Source of the DNA: Fidelibacterota bacterium
Lineage (GTDB): Bacteria > Fidelibacterota > UBA8477
Assembly (NCBI GenBank): GCA_021734065.1
Contig: JAIPJQ010000017.1
Location: forward strand, 1-32,162
Direction: 5' to 3'
DNA: 32,162 bases
In this document: in pieces, positions 31,360 through 32,162 of the stretch
Layout: each line of letters opens with the position of its first letter
How positions within the stretch are numbered: position 1 is the first letter of the stretch
Made by a program: the position numbers and the translations under genes
Notes under the pieces: generated by a model
Databases searched by the model: none
Seen by the model: the letters and a program-made list of their open reading frames with translations, nothing else
What the model was told of the DNA's origin: nothing

Positions 31360-32162
31360 ATGTCAAAAACGACACAAAAACTCAACATCGGTATCGTGGG
31401 CGTGGGGCATATCGGCCGATTCCACACCCGTCACCTGGCAAGTCAAGCCGCATTCGCGTTTTCCGGGATATATGATATCCGTCCGGAACGCGCACAAGAG
31501 GTCAGCGCTGAATTTGGCGGGAAAATCCACGCGGATTACAATCAGCTTCTGGCCGCCAGTGACGCGATTCTGATCTGCACGCCCACCAAAACTCATTACC
31601 CGCTGGCGCTCCAGGCACTGAAGGCAGGCAAACACATTTTCATCGAAAAACCGGTGACCGAATCCGTGGCGCAGGGAGAAGAACTGGTGGAAATCGCCCG
31701 GCGCAACAATCTGAAATTCCAGGTGGGTCACATTGAGCGTTTCAATCCGGCGCTCATGGTACTGAACGATCTGGATCTGCAGCCCATGTTCATCGAGTCC
31801 CACCGTCTGGCCTCCTTTAATCCCCGTGGTGCACAAATGGCGGTGGTGCATGAAAACATGATACACGATATTGATATCATTCTCTCGCTGGTAAAATCTC
31901 CGGTAACAGACATCGCCGCCAACGGTGTGGCTGTAGTGACCAGCCAACCCGATATCGCCAACGCCCGGCTCACCTTTGCCAATGGCTGTGTCGCCAATGT
32001 GACGGCCAGCCGTATTTCCCTGGGACAAATGCGAAAAATGCGCATTTTCCAGCCCGAAACCTATATCACCATCGATTTTCAGCAGCATCAAACCGAAATC
32101 TACCAGCTGAAAAACACCACGGATGTTCCTGATTCAGCCGTGAGTTTTGACATTGCCGGAAC
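31360..32162 (+). CDS. Gfo/Idh/MocA oxidoreductase, GnnA-like, truncated by window end
   Basis: At least 267 residues are present and the frame is still open at the right edge. The Rossmann motif GVGHIG (14-19), EKP (96-98), HIERFNPA (124-131) and MIHDIDI (167-173) identify a Gfo/Idh/MocA NAD(P)-dependent dehydrogenase. FIESHRLASFNPRG and IANARLTFANGCVANVTASRIS closely follow UDP-N-acetylglucosamine 3-dehydrogenase (GnnA), which with the transaminase GnnB makes the 2,3-diamino sugar used for amide-linked lipid A. That role is likely but needs the downstream genes (gnnB or lpx genes). No Shine-Dalgarno sequence precedes the ATG at 31360, though no better start exists. Confidence 0.9.
   Translation, partial: MSKTTQKLNIGIVGVGHIGRFHTRHLASQAAFAFSGIYDIRPERAQEVSAEFGGKIHADYNQLLAASDAILICTPTKTHYPLALQALKAGKHIFIEKPVTESVAQGEELVEIARRNNLKFQVGHIERFNPALMVLNDLDLQPMFIESHRLASFNPRGAQMAVVHENMIHDIDIILSLVKSPVTDIAANGVAVVTSQPDIANARLTFANGCVANVTASRISLGQMRKMRIFQPETYITIDFQQHQTEIYQLKNTTDVPDSAVSFDIAG

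Noticed and set aside
31363-32091. 242-codon minus-strand open frame at the right end
   Set aside because: It is the shadow of the GnnA-like gene on the plus strand, whose Rossmann and EKP motifs are clear.

Overview
The window looks like the chromosome of an uncultured Gram-negative bacterium of the FCB group. The best fits are Marinimicrobia, KSB1 or Calditrichota rather than a typical Bacteroides. The reasons are a TonB-dependent receptor, a PorV/PorQ-like outer-membrane protein, and secreted proteins ending in type IX secretion (T9SS) sorting domains with YPNPFN or VPNPY motifs, combined with a MalFG-type ABC transporter and LacI control and no SusD. Shine-Dalgarno sequences are common, and the intergenic DNA is full of short dispersed repeats. 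This assignment is inferred from gene content only.

Left flank (1-3822): an RRM RNA-binding protein with a strong terminator, an EamA-type permease, two unrecognised membrane proteins, and about 960 bp of repeat-rich non-coding DNA (2259-3222).

Central locus (3825-25544): two divergent gene sets around a LacI-controlled region (9300-9854). Leftward runs a tight operon of a T9SS-secreted GH144-type beta-1,2-glucanase, a sugar-binding lipoprotein and two ABC permeases. Rightward run a LacI regulator, a tandem CBM9-like T9SS surface protein, a TonB receptor, a 1100-residue secreted protein, a PorV-like protein, a GH94 phosphorylase, a lipoprotein related to the glycoamylase-like/transglycosylase module of cyclic beta-1,2-glucan synthase, and a cytoplasmic GH3 exo-beta-glucosidase. 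A working model is: surface cleavage by GH144, capture by the CBM9-like protein, TonB-driven import, periplasmic trimming by the lipoprotein, ABC import, then phosphorolysis (GH94) and hydrolysis (GH3) in the cytoplasm. The likeliest substrate is a beta-1,2-glucan, free or cyclic. The absence of SusD and the presence of the TonB/1100-aa/PorV-like trio make this an unusual, probably undescribed glycan-uptake arrangement.

Right flank (25578-32162): a leftward set of aroQ, an AmpG-like MFS permease with a 200-residue insertion and an SSS symporter; a MerR/TipAS regulator with a 19-bp-spacer promoter and an apparent internal start for the effector domain alone; repeat-rich intergenic DNA; and a truncated GnnA-like oxidoreductase that runs off the right edge.
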